DNA of 35,308 nucleotides from Microvirga sp. 3-52 (GCF_018383585.1 NZ_JAHAMK010000039.1:1-35308), one strand, 5' to 3'. Counted from the first letter of the stretch, positions 23,199-32,691 are shown. Numbers and translations are program-made. The notes: generated from the sequence alone by a model not told the origin.

Positions 23199-25409
23199 TC
23201 AGGACTTACCGGTCATGTATTCCGGCAGCCAGGCTTCGTGCGCTGCCTTCAATTGCTTCAGGGATATGGCCTGTTGCCCAGGCAGAATCAACGCGTCGCC
23301 GCCGGTCAGCCCGAGCGTCACGGCCGGAACGCCGATGGCGCCGGCCTCGTAGAGGATGTCGGCGGCCACGTCCTCGTCGACGGCGATGAGGTAGCGGGCC
23401 TGATCCTCGCCGAAGAGGAAGGCATGGAGGGGGAAGCCTTCGGGGTAAGCGGTGATCTCGGCGCCCACGTCGCCGGCCATGGCCATCTCGGCCAGAGCCA
23501 GCGCGATGCCGCCGTCCGAGACGTCGTGCACGGTCTTCACCTGGCCGGACCGGATGAGCTGGCGCACGAAATCGCCGTTGCGCTTCTCGTTCACCAGATC
23601 CACCGGCGGCGGGGCGCCTTCCTCCCGGCCGCAGACGTCTCGCAGATAGATCGACTGGCCGAGCCAGCCCCGGGTCGCACCGATGAGCACGATGGCCTCG
23701 CCCTCGCGCTTGAAGGCGATGGAGGCATTGACCGTCACGTCGTCGAGAAGGCCGACGCCACCGATGGCCGGCGTGGGAAGAATGCCCTGGCCGTTGGTCT
23801 CGTTGTAGAGCGACACGTTGCCGGACACGACCGGGAAGTCGAGGGCCTTGCAGGCCTCACCGATGCCCCTGACGCAGCCGACGAACTGCCCCATGGATTC
23901 GGGGCGCTCGGGGCTGGCGAAGTTGAGGTTGTCGGTGATGGCGAGGGGCAGGCCGCCCACGGCCGTGATGTTGCGCCAGGCTTCCGCCACCGCCTGCTTG
24001 CCGCCCTCGAAGGGATCCGCCTCGCAATAGCGCGGCGTGACGTCGGTGGTCAGCGCCAGGCCCTTTGGTCCATCCTCGACGCGCACAATGGCGGCATCGC
24101 CGCCCGGAATCTGCACGGTGTTGCCGAGGATCAGGTGGTCGTACTGCTCCCAGACCCAGCGCTTGGAGCACTGGTCCGGCGAGCCGACGAGCTTCAGGAG
24201 CGCCTCGGCCTCGGACATGGGGGCCTTCACGCTGTCGGGCGCGATCACGGGCAGCTTGGGGCTTTCCACCCACGGACGGTCATAGAGAGGAGCCTCGTCG
24301 CCCAGTTCCTTGATCGGAAGGTCCGCCTTGACCTCGCCCCCGTGCTTGATGACGAAGCGGAGCGTGTCGGTGGTCTTGCCGATGATGGCGAAGTCCAGGC
24401 CCCATTTGTGGAAGATGGCCTCGGCCTCCTTCTCCATGCCCGGCTTGAGCACCATGAGCATGCGTTCCTGGCTCTCGGAGAGCATCATCTCGTAGGCGGT
24501 CATGCCCTCCTCGCGGCAGGGCACCTTGTCGAGGTCGAGCTCGATGCCGAGATTGCCCTTCGCGCCCATCTCGACGGCCGAGCTCGTGAGGCCCGCAGCG
24601 CCCATGTCCTGGATCGCGATCACGGCGCCCGACTTCATGAGCTCGAGGCAGGCTTCGAGCAGGAGCTTCTCGGCGAAGGGATCGCCGACCTGCACGGTCG
24701 GACGCTTCTCCTCGGACGCATCGTCAAACTCGGCCGACGCCATGGTCGCGCCGTGGATGCCGTCGCGGCCGGTCTTGGAGCCGAGATAGACGATCGGGTT
24801 CCCGATGCCCGTGGCCTTGGCGTAGAAGATCTCATCGGTGCGGGCGAGGCCCACCGCCATGGCGTTGACGAGGATGTTTCCGTTGTAGCGCTTGTCGAAG
24901 CCGACGCCGCCGCCGACGGTCGGCACGCCGAAGGAGTTGCCGTAGCCGCCGATGCCCGCGACCACGCCTGAGACGAGGTGAGGGGTCTTCGGGTGGTCCG
25001 GCTCGCCGAAGCGCAGGAAGTTGAGCGATGCAATGGGCCGCGCCCCCATGGTGAACACGTCGCGCAGGATGCCGCCGACGCCCGTCGCGGCTCCCTGATA
25101 GGGCTCGATGAAGGACGGGTGGTTGTGGCTCTCCATCTTGAAGATGCAGGCCAGGCCGTCGCCGATATCGATCACGCCCGCGTTCTCGCCCGGTCCCTGG
25201 ATCACCCAGGGGGCCTTGGTGGGCAGGCCGCGCAGGTGGATGCGGGAGGACTTGTACGAGCAGTGCTCGTTCCACATGGCCGACACGATGCCGAGCTCGG
25301 TGATGGTCGGCTCGCGGCCGATCAGGTTCACGAAGCGCTCATATTCGTCGGCTTTTAGCCCATGCTCCTTGACCAGCTCAGGGGTGATGGCGACGTCGTT
25401 GCGGGTCAT
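23199..25409 (-). CDS. purL: Phosphoribosylformylglycinamidine synthase subunit PurL
   Basis: PurL is the ATP-dependent synthase subunit of the purine pathway (FGAR to FGAM) and works in a complex with PurQ and PurS. The 736-residue length is that of the small-type PurL. Visible are the N-terminal [15 protein letters not shown], the ATP-binding part [14 protein letters not shown] and [20 protein letters not shown], and the second repeat with [30 protein letters not shown] and [19 protein letters not shown] placed the start at the ATG at 25409 ([18 protein letters not shown]). The frame stays open upstream across purQ, but that part is out of frame with any real gene. It is separated from purQ by 182 bp holding a palindromic repeat. 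Confidence 0.97.
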   Translation of the reverse strand: MTRNDVAITPELVKEHGLKADEYERFVNLIGREPTITELGIVSAMWNEHCSYKSSRIHLRGLPTKAPWVIQGPGENAGVIDIGDGLACIFKMESHNHPSFIEPYQGAATGVGGILRDVFTMGARPIASLNFLRFGEPDHPKTPHLVSGVVAGIGGYGNSFGVPTVGGGVGFDKRYNGNILVNAMAVGLARTDEIFYAKATGIGNPIVYLGSKTGRDGIHGATMASAEFDDASEEKRPTVQVGDPFAEKLLLEACLELMKSGAVIAIQDMGAAGLTSSAVEMGAKGNLGIELDLDKVPCREEGMTAYEMMLSESQERMLMVLKPGMEKEAEAIFHKWGLDFAIIGKTTDTLRFVIKHGGEVKADLPIKELGDEAPLYDRPWVESPKLPVIAPDSVKAPMSEAEALLKLVGSPDQCSKRWVWEQYDHLILGNTVQIPGGDAAIVRVEDGPKGLALTTDVTPRYCEADPFEGGKQAVAEAWRNITAVGGLPLAITDNLNFASPERPESMGQFVGCVRGIGEACKALDFPVVSGNVSLYNETNGQGILPTPAIGGVGLLDDVTVNASIAFKREGEAIVLIGATRGWLGQSIYLRDVCGREEGAPPPVDLVNEKRNGDFVRQLIRSGQVKTVHDVSDGGIALALAEMAMAGDVGAEITAYPEGFPLHAFLFGEDQARYLIAVDEDVAADILYEAGAIGVPAVTLGLTGGDALILPGQQAISLKQLKAAHEAWLPEYMTGKS

Positions 25410-25430
25410 CGGTGTCTCGCTTCTTTCACC

Positions 25431-25562
25431 CTCTCCCATGCGGGAGAGTAAGGGGAACAAATCAGATGTCCTCATTCTGAGGAGCCGCGGAGCGGCGTCT
25501 CGAAGGAGGGCCCAGTAAGGACTGGAGACGTCGTTCGGGACGCTTCGCTCCTCAGGATGAGG
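25431..25562. repeat. Interspersed palindromic repeat between purQ and purL
   Basis: Two elements are seen. A short hairpin has CTCTCCC (25431-25437) pairing with GGGAGAG (25442-25448). A larger palindrome has CCTCATTCTGAGGAG (25470-25484) and CTCCTCAGGATGAGG (25548-25562), inverted copies matching 14 of 15 bases. Each arm is itself partly palindromic (CTCATTCTGAG). Between them lie CCGCGGAGCGG and CTCGAAGGAGG. The layout matches intergenic palindromic elements common in rhizobial-type genomes. It splits the pur operon and may form a large mRNA hairpin. Confidence 0.7.
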
Positions 25563-25591
25563 GCTGCGGAGTGCTCTCTCCGCTCCAGATA

Positions 25592-26290
25592 TCAAGCCGC
25601 CTTCGGAAAACTCGACACGAGGCTCTCGAACAAGCCACGTCCATCGGTGCCGCCGACGAGATCTTCGATCAGGTTTTCCGGGTGAGGCATCATGCCGAGC
25701 ACGTTGAGCTTGTCGGAATAGATGCCCGCGATCGCGTTCATGGAGCCGTTGCGGTTGGAATCGGCCGTGATGTGCCCTTGGGCATCGGAATAGCGGAAGG
25801 CCACCAGCCCTTCTCCTTCGAGCCGCTTCAGGGTCTCCCCGTCGGCCGTGTAGTTGCCCTCGCCATGCGCCACGCAGACATCGATGGCCTGACCCTTGGC
25901 ATAAGCCCGGGTGAAGGCGGTGTCGTCGCGCTCCACCCGCAGGAACTGCCGGTGGCAGATGAATTTCAAGTTTGCGTTGCGCATCAGGATGCCGGGAAGA
26001 AGCCCGGATTCGCACAGGATCTGGAAGCCGTTGCAGATGCCGAGCACGAGGCCGCCCCGCGCCGCATGGGCGCGCACCGCATCCATGACCGTGGCGCGGC
26101 CGGCAATCGCCCCGCAACGAAGATAGTCGCCATAGGAGAAGCCGCCCGGCAGGACCACGAGGTCCGTGCCCTTCGGCAGTTCGGTCTCGGCATGCCAGAC
26201 CTTCTCCGCCCGGGAGCCGGCCGATGTGAGCGCCCGCAGCACATCGCCTTCGCGATTGGAGCCGGGGAAGACGATGACGGCAGATTTCAT
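25592..26290 (-). CDS. purQ: Phosphoribosylformylglycinamidine synthase subunit PurQ (glutaminase)
   Basis: This class I glutamine amidotransferase supplies ammonia to PurL. The protein has 232 residues. The catalytic triad is C86 ([10 protein letters not shown]), H203 and E205 ([13 protein letters not shown]). [10 protein letters not shown] at the N terminus and [14 protein letters not shown] are family motifs. It starts 7 bp after the purS stop, so the two are translated from one message. The upstream purS and downstream purL complete the three-part FGAM synthase. Confidence 0.97.
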   Translation of the reverse strand: MKSAVIVFPGSNREGDVLRALTSAGSRAEKVWHAETELPKGTDLVVLPGGFSYGDYLRCGAIAGRATVMDAVRAHAARGGLVLGICNGFQILCESGLLPGILMRNANLKFICHRQFLRVERDDTAFTRAYAKGQAIDVCVAHGEGNYTADGETLKRLEGEGLVAFRYSDAQGHITADSNRNGSMNAIAGIYSDKLNVLGMMPHPENLIEDLVGGTDGRGLFESLVSSFPKAA

Positions 26291-26297
26291 GGAAGCC

Positions 26298-26537
26298 TCA
26301 CGCGATCTCGACGCGGTAATTCTCGATGACGGTATTGGCGAGCAGCTTCTCGCAGGCGGCCTTGAGGGCGGCCTCGGCCTTGGACCTGTCCGTGGTCCCG
26401 AGCTCGATGTCGAAGACCTTGCCCTGGCGCACGCCGTCGATGCCCTCGACGCCGAGGGACTTGAGAGCCCCTTCGATGGCCTTGCCTTGGGGGTCAAGAA
26501 CGCCGTTCTTGAGGGTCACGGTGACACGCGCTTTCAT
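26298..26537 (-). CDS. purS: Phosphoribosylformylglycinamidine synthase subunit PurS
   Basis: The 79-residue subunit bridges PurQ and PurL and helps channel ammonia. The sequence shows the usual [32 protein letters not shown] and [21 protein letters not shown] five bases before the ATG at 26537 supports the start; longer versions add an unrelated tail. It heads the purS-purQ-purL order, downstream of the lipoprotein gene and about 760 bp from the stop of purC. Confidence 0.95.
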   Translation of the reverse strand: MKARVTVTLKNGVLDPQGKAIEGALKSLGVEGIDGVRQGKVFDIELGTTDRSKAEAALKAACEKLLANTVIENYRVEIA

Positions 26538-26660
26538 GGGGGCCTCGGGCTGTTGAGATTTGGCCAAGGCCATAAAGAATTTAGCCGCAAGAGACAACGG
26601 CCTCGAAGCATGATCCGGTGAAGTGAGGATCGGTTCCCGCAAGTCTATGCGAAACTCGAC

Positions 26661-27200
26661 TTATGAGCCCAATTCGCGGGCGGCGACTTCCTTGGCCGTA
26701 TCACGCACGACATCCGGCACTTCGCCGATGACCAGAACGACCGACAGAACCTCGCCATCGCGCCTGCCGAACGCGGCGCCATAGGCCGGGCGCTTGCCAC
26801 CATCCCCCGGGGCGAGATCGATGGCAAAGCCGGGATAGGGGGCGTCCTTGAGGCGCTCGACCGTGATCCGGGTCTTCACCGGCTTCGCCCGACCCGCCGG
26901 CGAGCGCAGCGCCCTGACCAGACGCTCAGGGTCTTTTAGAAGGGCGTCCGTAACGTCCGCGTCCTTGCCTGTCAGGCGGATGACGCCGACAGTGAGGCCC
27001 GGACTGCACTCGGGCGGGGCGCAGAAGGCCAGCGCCACAGGCTCGGCCCGGTCCTCGGCCAGCCATTTCCGCAACGGCAGAGCGTCCCAGGATGCGTCCG
27101 GTGGGAGGCCCGCGACCTGACGGGGGATGTAGCCGCAGCTGACGACGAGCAGGCACAAGGCCAGGATCGGAAGGCGGGAACGCAAGAGGCGGACGGGCAT
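26661..27200 (-). CDS. Putative lipoprotein
   Basis: The 179-residue protein has a basic N terminus, a hydrophobic span at 9-20 and a lipobox VVSC, so C22 would be lipidated. The mature part has mixed beta strands (VALAFCAPPECSPGLTVGVI, KTRITVERLKDAPYPGFAID) and no recognised domain. Two further cysteines (CAPPEC) could form a disulfide. It lies between purS and purC on the same strand; hypothetical proteins are commonly seen at this place in related genomes, but I cannot link it to purine synthesis. The start is the ATG at 27200. Confidence 0.75.
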   Translation of the reverse strand: MPVRLLRSRLPILALCLLVVSCGYIPRQVAGLPPDASWDALPLRKWLAEDRAEPVALAFCAPPECSPGLTVGVIRLTGKDADVTDALLKDPERLVRALRSPAGRAKPVKTRITVERLKDAPYPGFAIDLAPGDGGKRPAYGAAFGRRDGEVLSVVLVIGEVPDVVRDTAKEVAARELGS

Positions 27201-27254
27201 GAGGTCAATCTATGCGTGAAGCCGACAGGATGGGAATAGCTGCGTAGGCCAAAG

Positions 27255-27281
27255 AAAAGCCCGGCACGAGGCCGGGCTTTT
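27255..27281 (-). terminator. Terminator after purC (symmetric)
   Basis: An 11-bp perfect stem, AAAAGCCCGGC (27255-27265) with GCCGGGCTTTT (27271-27281), closes a 5-nt loop. The T-tails on both strands make it usable in both directions. On the minus strand it lies 20 bp beyond the purC stop. Confidence 0.9.
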
Positions 27282-27300
27282 CATCATTCCATGAAAGGCC

Positions 27301-28095
27301 TCACTGCACGAGACGGGGCCCGCCCGTGACCGGATTTTCGTTCTCGGCCAGGATGCCGAGACGGCGGGCAACCTCGGAATAGGCCTCGACCAGCCCGCCC
27401 ATGTCCCGGCGGAACCGGTCCTTGTCGAGCTTGTCCTTGGACTTGATGTCCCAGAGGCGGCAGGAATCCGGGGAGATCTCGTCGGCCACGACGATGCGCA
27501 TCATCTCGCCTTCCCAGAGGCGTCCCGTCTCGAGCTTGAAGTCGACGAGGCGTATGCCGACGCCGAGGAAAAGGCCGGACAGGAAGTCGTTGACCCGGAT
27601 GGCGAGCGCCATGATGTCGTCGATCTCCTGGGGCGAGGCCCAGCCGAAGGCCGTGATGTGCTCTTCCGACACCATGGGGTCGTTGAGAGCGTCGTTCTTG
27701 TAATAGAATTCGATGATCGAGCGCGGCAGCTGCGTGCCTTCCTCGATGCCCAGACGGGTGGCAAGCGAGCCCGCCGCGACGTTGCGCACCACCACCTCGA
27801 GGGGGATGATCTCCACCTCGCGAATCAGCTGCTCGCGCATGTTCAGGCGGCGGATGAAGTGGGTCGGGATCCCGATATCGTTCAGATGCTGGAACAGATA
27901 TTCCGAGATCCGATTGTTGAGCACGCCCTTGCCGTCGATCACTTCATGCTTCTTGGCATTGAAGGCGGTCGCGTCATCCTTGAAGTGCTGGATGAGCGTA
28001 CCGGGTTCAGGGCCCTCATAGAGGACCTTCGCCTTGCCCTCATAGATGCGACGGCGACGATTCATAGGCGTGTACCGTGGTTTGAGAAAATCCAT
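27301..28095 (-). CDS. purC: Phosphoribosylaminoimidazole-succinocarboxamide synthase
   Basis: PurC (SAICAR synthase) joins CAIR and aspartate with ATP in purine synthesis. With the start at 28095 it has 264 residues; AGGAG lies 9 nt upstream. Family elements are [42 protein letters not shown], the [29 protein letters not shown] region, [10 protein letters not shown] and [20 protein letters not shown] box on the minus strand at 28122-28127 is a possible -10, but no well-spaced -35 is seen. It is divergent from the DUF1476 gene. Confidence 0.97.
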   Translation of the reverse strand: MDFLKPRYTPMNRRRRIYEGKAKVLYEGPEPGTLIQHFKDDATAFNAKKHEVIDGKGVLNNRISEYLFQHLNDIGIPTHFIRRLNMREQLIREVEIIPLEVVVRNVAAGSLATRLGIEEGTQLPRSIIEFYYKNDALNDPMVSEEHITAFGWASPQEIDDIMALAIRVNDFLSGLFLGVGIRLVDFKLETGRLWEGEMMRIVVADEISPDSCRLWDIKSKDKLDKDRFRRDMGGLVEAYSEVARRLGILAENENPVTGGPRLVQ

Positions 28096-28334
28096 GTGCC
28101 GTGGCTCCTGGGGATAGTCATTTTATAAGATCCGCGGCTGACGTTAAGCGCGGCTGTTCACCGGCGTTCCGCCTGAGGGGCAACCTATCCGATCCCTCGG
28201 GCAAGCACAACGCGGGGCGAGGGCTGGGGGCCTGCGGCCCGGTGAAAGCACCTGCTTTAAGATGGGAAGTGTCTAGCGGCAGCGCGAGTGCGCCCTTATA
28301 TCGCATGAAGGCCCAAGCTAAGGAGAATGACGTA

Positions 28335-28658
28335 ATGACTTCTTTCGACGACCGAAGGAATGCCTTCGAGAAGCAGTTCGCCCACGATGAGGATCTGCGG
28401 TTCAAGGCAACGGCCCGCCGCAATAAGCTGTTCGGGCTTTGGGTCGCCGAGCGCCTGGGCAAGGCCGGAGACGAGGCGGAGAGCTATGCCAAGAGCGTCG
28501 TTCTCGCGGATTTCGAAGAGGCGGGCGATGAGGATGTTCTGCGCAAGGTTCGCAAGGATCTTGATGGTGTCGGCAGGTCAGTGGGCGATGCCGAACTCCA
28601 GGCCAAGCTCAGCGAGCTGACCGGGCGCGCCATTGAAGAGATCAAAGCGGGCCGGTAA
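28335..28658 (+). CDS. DUF1476 protein (ATPase inhibitor subunit zeta)
   Basis: This 107-residue, all-helical protein is of the alphaproteobacterial DUF1476 family. The Paracoccus member is the zeta subunit, which blocks reverse rotation of the F1Fo-ATPase. The sequence FDDRRNAFEKQFAHDEDLRF followed by KATARRNKLFGLWVAE is diagnostic; the N-terminal segment is the inhibitory part in the studied proteins. The rest contains GDVLRKVRKDL-like helices and ends in IEEIKAGR. AAGGAG lies 9 nt before the ATG. It is commonly next to purC, as here. The protein would work in the cytoplasm on the F1 sector. Confidence 0.92.
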   Translation: MTSFDDRRNAFEKQFAHDEDLRFKATARRNKLFGLWVAERLGKAGDEAESYAKSVVLADFEEAGDEDVLRKVRKDLDGVGRSVGDAELQAKLSELTGRAIEEIKAGR

Positions 28659-28717
28659 CGGCCCGCCTTCCGCCGCGCGCCTTCGAGAACCCAAACGCAG
28701 TCTGCCGAAAGGGCATC

Positions 28718-29488
28718 ATGCCGATCCACCCATCCTTTCCCGAGCGGCTGAAGGCCGGCTCCCCTGTCCTGACGGCCTGGTGCGGCCTGCCGGATCCCTC
28801 CGTGGCCGGGCTTCTGGCCCGTGAGGCGTTCGATGCCGTCGTCATGGACCTGCAGCACGGCTCCATCGATTTTGCCGCCGCGCTCCAGGCGGTGCCGCTG
28901 ATCGCCGCCGCGGGAAAGCCAGCCCTGGTCCGCGTGCCCGTCGGGGATTTCGCCTCCGCCTCGCGCTTCCTGGATGCCGGGGTCTCGGGCGTGATCGCCC
29001 CCATGATCAACACCATCGAGGACGCAAGGCGCTTCGCCGGCTTCGTGAAATTCCCGCCTGTCGGCGAGCGCAGCTGGGGTGCCTATGGGGCACTCTCCCT
29101 GTCGGGCATGGAGCCAGGCGAGTATCTGCAACGGGCCAATGAACTGACGGTTGCCTTCGCCATGGTGGAGACCCGCGAGGCCCTCGCCATCATCGACGAC
29201 ATTCTGGCGGTGCCCGGGATCGACGGCATCTTCATCGGGCCCTCGGACCTTTCCATTGCTCTCTCGGGGGGAAAAGGTCTGAACCCCACCGGATCCGAGG
29301 TCGAGAAAGCCCTGGATCACGCGCTCTCCCGGGTGAAGGCTGCAGGCAAGATCGCGGCGATCTATGCCGTGTCCGGCGCACGGGCGGCGGAACTGTCTGC
29401 CAAGGGCTTCCATATGGTTTCTATCGGCAGCGACATTTCCATGCTCAGAGCCGGGGCTCATGCCGCTCTTGCGGCCGCCCGCGCCTAG
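28718..29488 (+). CDS. HpcH/HpaI-family aldolase
   Basis: The 256-residue (beta/alpha)8 enzyme belongs to the class II, metal-dependent HpcH/HpaI family, which performs pyruvate-forming aldol cleavage of 2-keto-3-deoxy acids. Visible are the motif FDAVVMDLQHGSIDF (base H47 and D44), RVPVGDFASASRFLDAG, the metal ligand region FAMVETREAL, and the second ligand region GIDGIFIGPSDLSIALSG. The substrate cannot be read from the sequence; 2-dehydro-3-deoxyglucarate or 4-hydroxy-2-oxoheptanedioate are typical. Its stop overlaps the last codon of the esterase pseudogene on the other strand. Confidence 0.9.
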   Translation: MPIHPSFPERLKAGSPVLTAWCGLPDPSVAGLLAREAFDAVVMDLQHGSIDFAAALQAVPLIAAAGKPALVRVPVGDFASASRFLDAGVSGVIAPMINTIEDARRFAGFVKFPPVGERSWGAYGALSLSGMEPGEYLQRANELTVAFAMVETREALAIIDDILAVPGIDGIFIGPSDLSIALSGGKGLNPTGSEVEKALDHALSRVKAAGKIAAIYAVSGARAAELSAKGFHMVSIGSDISMLRAGAHAALAAARA

Positions 29489-30168
29489 ATTGTCCCAGAG
29501 GAGGGGAGGCCGAAGGCCTGTGCCAGGACAGGCCGCCCTGCCGAACCCCCTCCTCGTCGATTCCGTGGGCAAGGTCAGCCGTGAGGTGCCATTGGCAGGG
29601 GATCCCGGCGGCCCCGAGGGCTTCCTTCGAGACAAGGAACATCTCGACCGGGACTACATCGTCCTGGCCCCCATGGACCAGCAGGATCGGCGGCTTCGAC
29701 CGGGATGCCCTTTGAAGGCTCTCGAGCCCCTGTCCGTCCTCAGCACCAGAAGGCCCGAATAGCCGATGATGGCTGCCAGTGCTGGCTCGCGGCGCAGGCC
29801 GATATGGAGCGCCATCATGGCACCCTGACTGAATCCGACGAGGCCGAGCTGTGATGCCGGCAGTGAATACTGGGCGAGCTCCCGGTCCAGAAAGGCGTCG
29901 AGCTTAGGCGCCGCATAGGTCACGCCGCTCCAGAATTCCCGCGGATCGGTGAGGGTCAGGGGAAACCACTCCCGCCCATGGGCACATTGCTGCAGCGATC
30001 GGGAGTATGCGGGGCCACGAAGGCGGCGTCCGGCAGCCAGTCGCGCCATTGCCCTCCAAGCTCGATCAGATCGTTCCCGTCTGCCCCCATACCGTGAAGA
30101 AGGACGATGAGCTGCTTGGCCTTCCCGCATCTCGGAGGAAGGCGGGGTCCATCGATGGCGGCCATCAT
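29485..30168 (-). pseudogene. Carboxylesterase/phospholipase (alpha/beta hydrolase), broken by three frameshifts
   Basis: Pieces of one carboxylesterase-type hydrolase are spread over three frames. Part 1 (start 30168) gives QLIVLLHGMGADGNDLIELG to RCSNVPMG and then GSGFP-stop, where REWFPLTLTDP is expected: one C is missing near 29,974. Part 2 has the nucleophile elbow LVGFSQGAMMALH and IIGYSGLL, then leaves frame near 29,740; the expected continuation GLESLQRASRSKPPILLVHG is readable in the next frame. Part 3 has EMFLVSKEALGAAG and the His region DLAHGIDEEG, and drops out near 29,525, where a T is missing; AQAFGLPSSGTI-stop is then readable to 29485. All catalytic parts (S, D, H) remain recognisable, so the decay is recent, or the read has errors. 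Confidence 0.85.
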
Positions 30169-30219
30169 GACGATCCTCTGCGGTCTGGAGCCGGCACGGC
30201 GCGATGATGGCCGTCGCGG

Positions 30220-30879
30220 TCAAACGGGAGCGCCCTCCCGAGACTTCATCACACGGTAATAGGCCCAGAGCATCTTGGCCGCTACACCCCGCCAGGGGCG
30301 CCAGTTCTCGGCCAAAGCCGTCAAGGCCTTGGCATCCGGCCGCTGCTCCAGCCCATAGGCGAGGCGGGCCGCTTCCTGCACAGCCAGATCCCCGCTCGGA
30401 AAGGCATCCGGATGCCCGAGGCAGAAGAGCAGGTAGACATCGGCGGTCCAAGGGCCGATTCCCTTGACCTGCGTCAGAAGATCATGGGCCTCGTCGGCCG
30501 AATGGTTGTGCAACTCGTCGAGGGGAAGCCTGCCGTCGATGACCTCCGCCGCCAGCGCGCGCAGGGTCCTGACCTTCCCGGCCGACAGCCCGGCGGCACG
30601 GAGATCCTCGTCGGGGAGCCGAAGAAAGACCTCCGGCTTCGGCGGTTCGAGGATCTGCCTCAACCGGTTCCAGATGGCGGTCGCGCTGGCTGTGGACACC
30701 TGCTGGCCGATGACGATCCAAGCCAGTCCCTCGAAGCCCGGCGGCCGCTTGCGCAATTGCGGCGTGATCCCGCTCGCGGCCAGCTTTGCCATCACGGGAT
30801 CCGCCAGGGCCAGTTCGCTCAGCCCCCTCTTGAGAACCGCGTCCGTTTCGAGGAGGGTGGCCATTCCTTCATGTTCCAT
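30220..30879 (-). CDS. DNA-3-methyladenine glycosylase (AlkA-type, HhH-GPD)
   Basis: This 219-residue base-excision repair enzyme removes alkylated purines. The helix-hairpin-helix is VKGIGPWTADVYLLF (about 138-152), followed by the catalytic aspartate D164 in AFPSGDLAVQEA. IVIGQQVSTASATAIWNRL is a further family motif. It lacks the N-terminal extra domain of E. coli AlkA, as usual for this group. Its start is only 14 bp from the start of gluQRS on the other strand, so the promoters overlap or lie inside the neighbouring genes. Confidence 0.92.
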   Translation of the reverse strand: MEHEGMATLLETDAVLKRGLSELALADPVMAKLAASGITPQLRKRPPGFEGLAWIVIGQQVSTASATAIWNRLRQILEPPKPEVFLRLPDEDLRAAGLSAGKVRTLRALAAEVIDGRLPLDELHNHSADEAHDLLTQVKGIGPWTADVYLLFCLGHPDAFPSGDLAVQEAARLAYGLEQRPDAKALTALAENWRPWRGVAAKMLWAYYRVMKSREGAPV

Positions 30880-30893
30880 TTTTACAGGCTCCC

Positions 30894-31790
30894 GTGACGA
30901 AGCCGGTCTTTCGATTCGCTCCCAGCCCCAATGGGCGGCTTCATCTGGGCCATGCCTATTCCGCCCTGCTCAACGCCGACTTCGCCCGCCGCTTCCGCGG
31001 CCGCTTTCTCCTGCGCATCGAGGATATCGATATCACACGTTGCCGTCCTGCATTCGAGGCCGCCATCTATGACGACCTCGCTTGGCTCGGCCTGACCTGG
31101 GAGGCGCCGGTGCGAAGGCAATCGGAGCACTTCGCCGATTACCACGCCGCATTCCTGAGGCTGAAGGGGAGGGGCGTGGTCTATCCGTGCTTCTGCACCC
31201 GCAAGGACATCACGGAGACGATCGCCTGCCGGGAGGCGGAGACCGGCCGGGATTGGCCCCGCGATCCGGATTGCGCACCGCTCTATCCGGGCATCTGCCG
31301 GGGTATGCCTGTCGACGAGGCCGGCCGGCGGATCGCAGCCGGCGAGCCCCATGCCTGGCGCCTCGACATGGCCGCGCTGGAAAAGCTTGCCCCGGGGCCG
31401 CATCGGTTTCGGACATTCGACCGTGAAGGCCGTGAGGGCATCGTCACCGCGCATCCGCGGCGCTGGGGCGATGCGGTGGTCGTGCGCAAGGAGACACCGA
31501 CGAGCTATCATCTCTCCGTCGTGGTGGACGATGCGCTCCAGGGCGTTACCCATGTGGTCCGCGGCCAGGACCTCGAAGCCGCAACCGACCTTCACGTGCT
31601 GCTCCAAGCTCTGCTCGACCTTCCGACGCCCCGTTATCACCACCATGGGCTCGTGCTCGACCCCATGGGCGACAAGCTGGCGAAGAGCCGGCGGTCGCAA
31701 TCCCTGGCCGAGTTGCGCGCGGAGGGCGCAACCCCTCAAGCGGTATGGCGGCGGCTCGGGTTCGATCCTCAGCCCACGCCCAGAACATAG
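30894..31790 (+). CDS. gluQRS: Glutamyl-Q tRNA(Asp) synthetase
   Basis: GluQRS (YadB) is a truncated glutamyl-tRNA synthetase that puts glutamate on the queuosine base of tRNA-Asp, not on a tRNA 3' end. The 298-residue length lacks the anticodon-binding domain, as expected. The HIGH-like motif is FAPSPNGRLHLGHAYSALL (8-26), and the KMSKS-like segment is GDKLAKSRRSQSL. Zinc ligands are C99 and C101 (YPCFCTRKDI) and, after a longer gap, Y131 and C135 (LYPGICRG). The start is GTG at 30894; the ribosome site is weak. It overlaps the end of the AEC transporter gene by 22 bp, tail to tail. Confidence 0.94.
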   Translation: MTKPVFRFAPSPNGRLHLGHAYSALLNADFARRFRGRFLLRIEDIDITRCRPAFEAAIYDDLAWLGLTWEAPVRRQSEHFADYHAAFLRLKGRGVVYPCFCTRKDITETIACREAETGRDWPRDPDCAPLYPGICRGMPVDEAGRRIAAGEPHAWRLDMAALEKLAPGPHRFRTFDREGREGIVTAHPRRWGDAVVVRKETPTSYHLSVVVDDALQGVTHVVRGQDLEAATDLHVLLQALLDLPTPRYHHHGLVLDPMGDKLAKSRRSQSLAELRAEGATPQAVWRRLGFDPQPTPRT

Positions 31791-32686
31791 AGCCAGATCA
31801 GGGTCGTGCCCAACGCGAGGAACGTCGACAGGGTGATGGCGCTGGAGGCGAGAGCCACGCCTTCCCCGTATCGCTCGGCGAAGAGATAGGCATTGATGCC
31901 GGATGGGCACGAGGCGAAGAGCACCGCGACCCCGGCCCAGACCGGCGGCATGGAGAAAACCTGGGTAGCCAGCAGCAGCACGATCAGGGGATGCAGCACG
32001 AGCTTGAGGAACGAGATCACGGTCGGCAGCTTCCAGCCTGTCTGCAGACCGTAGCGGCGCAGGGCAATGCCCATGGAGATGAGAGCACAGGGGACTGCGG
32101 CGCTCGCCAGCAGGTCCATGACCTGCCAGGCCGGAGCCGGCACATGGGACGCGAGGGGGCGGCAGGCGGACCCTGCCAGGATCCCGACGACGATGGGATG
32201 GGTGAATAGGCGGCGCAGGACGACGACAGGCGAGGCTTGGCGACCTTCGGCCAGGATCGTCGCGAGGGTCATCGTGACCGGAAGGTGGACGGCGATGAGC
32301 AGGAATAGCGGGACGGCACCCTCGTCCCCATAGGCCTTGAGGATCATCGGGACGCCGACGAAAACCGTATTCGCCTGACCCGCCGAGAAACCGGCGACCA
32401 CCCCGGAAACACCCTTGATCCCAAAGAAGCGCCGTCCGATCACGGTGGCCAGGAGCCAGACTACGGCAACGCCGACAAAATAGGAAATCCAGTAGCCCCA
32501 GGGCTGGACGTCCGGGATCTCGGCACGAACGAGGGTGCGGAAGATGAGGCAGGGCAGGGACAAGGTGAAGACGAATTCGGACAGCCCCTCGCCGGCTCGC
32601 TCGGAAATGAAGCCTGTCTGACGCGCGACATAGCCGATGCCGATCAAGCCGAAGACCGGCAGCACGATCGCGAAAAGCTCGAGCAT
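31769..32686 (-). CDS. AEC family transporter (auxin efflux carrier type)
   Basis: This 305-residue inner-membrane carrier has about 10 spans. Family features are ELFAIVLPVFGLIGIGYVAR at the N terminus, SLPCLIFRTLVR, the central VVAGFSAGQANTVFVGVPMI, LLASAAVPCALISMGIALRR and VLFASCPSGINAYLFAERYG. AEC members export organic acids, malate or amino-acid-like compounds in bacteria; the substrate cannot be given. It starts 5 bp after the M23 peptidase stop, so they are cotranscribed. Confidence 0.92.
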   Translation of the reverse strand: MLELFAIVLPVFGLIGIGYVARQTGFISERAGEGLSEFVFTLSLPCLIFRTLVRAEIPDVQPWGYWISYFVGVAVVWLLATVIGRRFFGIKGVSGVVAGFSAGQANTVFVGVPMILKAYGDEGAVPLFLLIAVHLPVTMTLATILAEGRQASPVVVLRRLFTHPIVVGILAGSACRPLASHVPAPAWQVMDLLASAAVPCALISMGIALRRYGLQTGWKLPTVISFLKLVLHPLIVLLLATQVFSMPPVWAGVAVLFASCPSGINAYLFAERYGEGVALASSAITLSTFLALGTTLIWLYVLGVG

Positions 32687-32691
32687 GGGCT

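Noticed and set aside
23091..24971. A 626-residue plus-strand frame
   Set aside because: It is antisense to purL and consists of low-complexity His/Asp/Gly/Leu sequence.
25410..26117. In-frame upstream extension of purL
   Set aside because: It overlaps purQ in another frame and crosses the palindromic repeat; PurL proteins start at the MTRNDV position.
28484..29635. A 383-residue minus-strand frame opposite the HpcH/HpaI aldolase
   Set aside because: The plus strand carries the aldolase with clear motifs; the minus frame has no domain and crosses the esterase pseudogene's C-terminal region in another frame.
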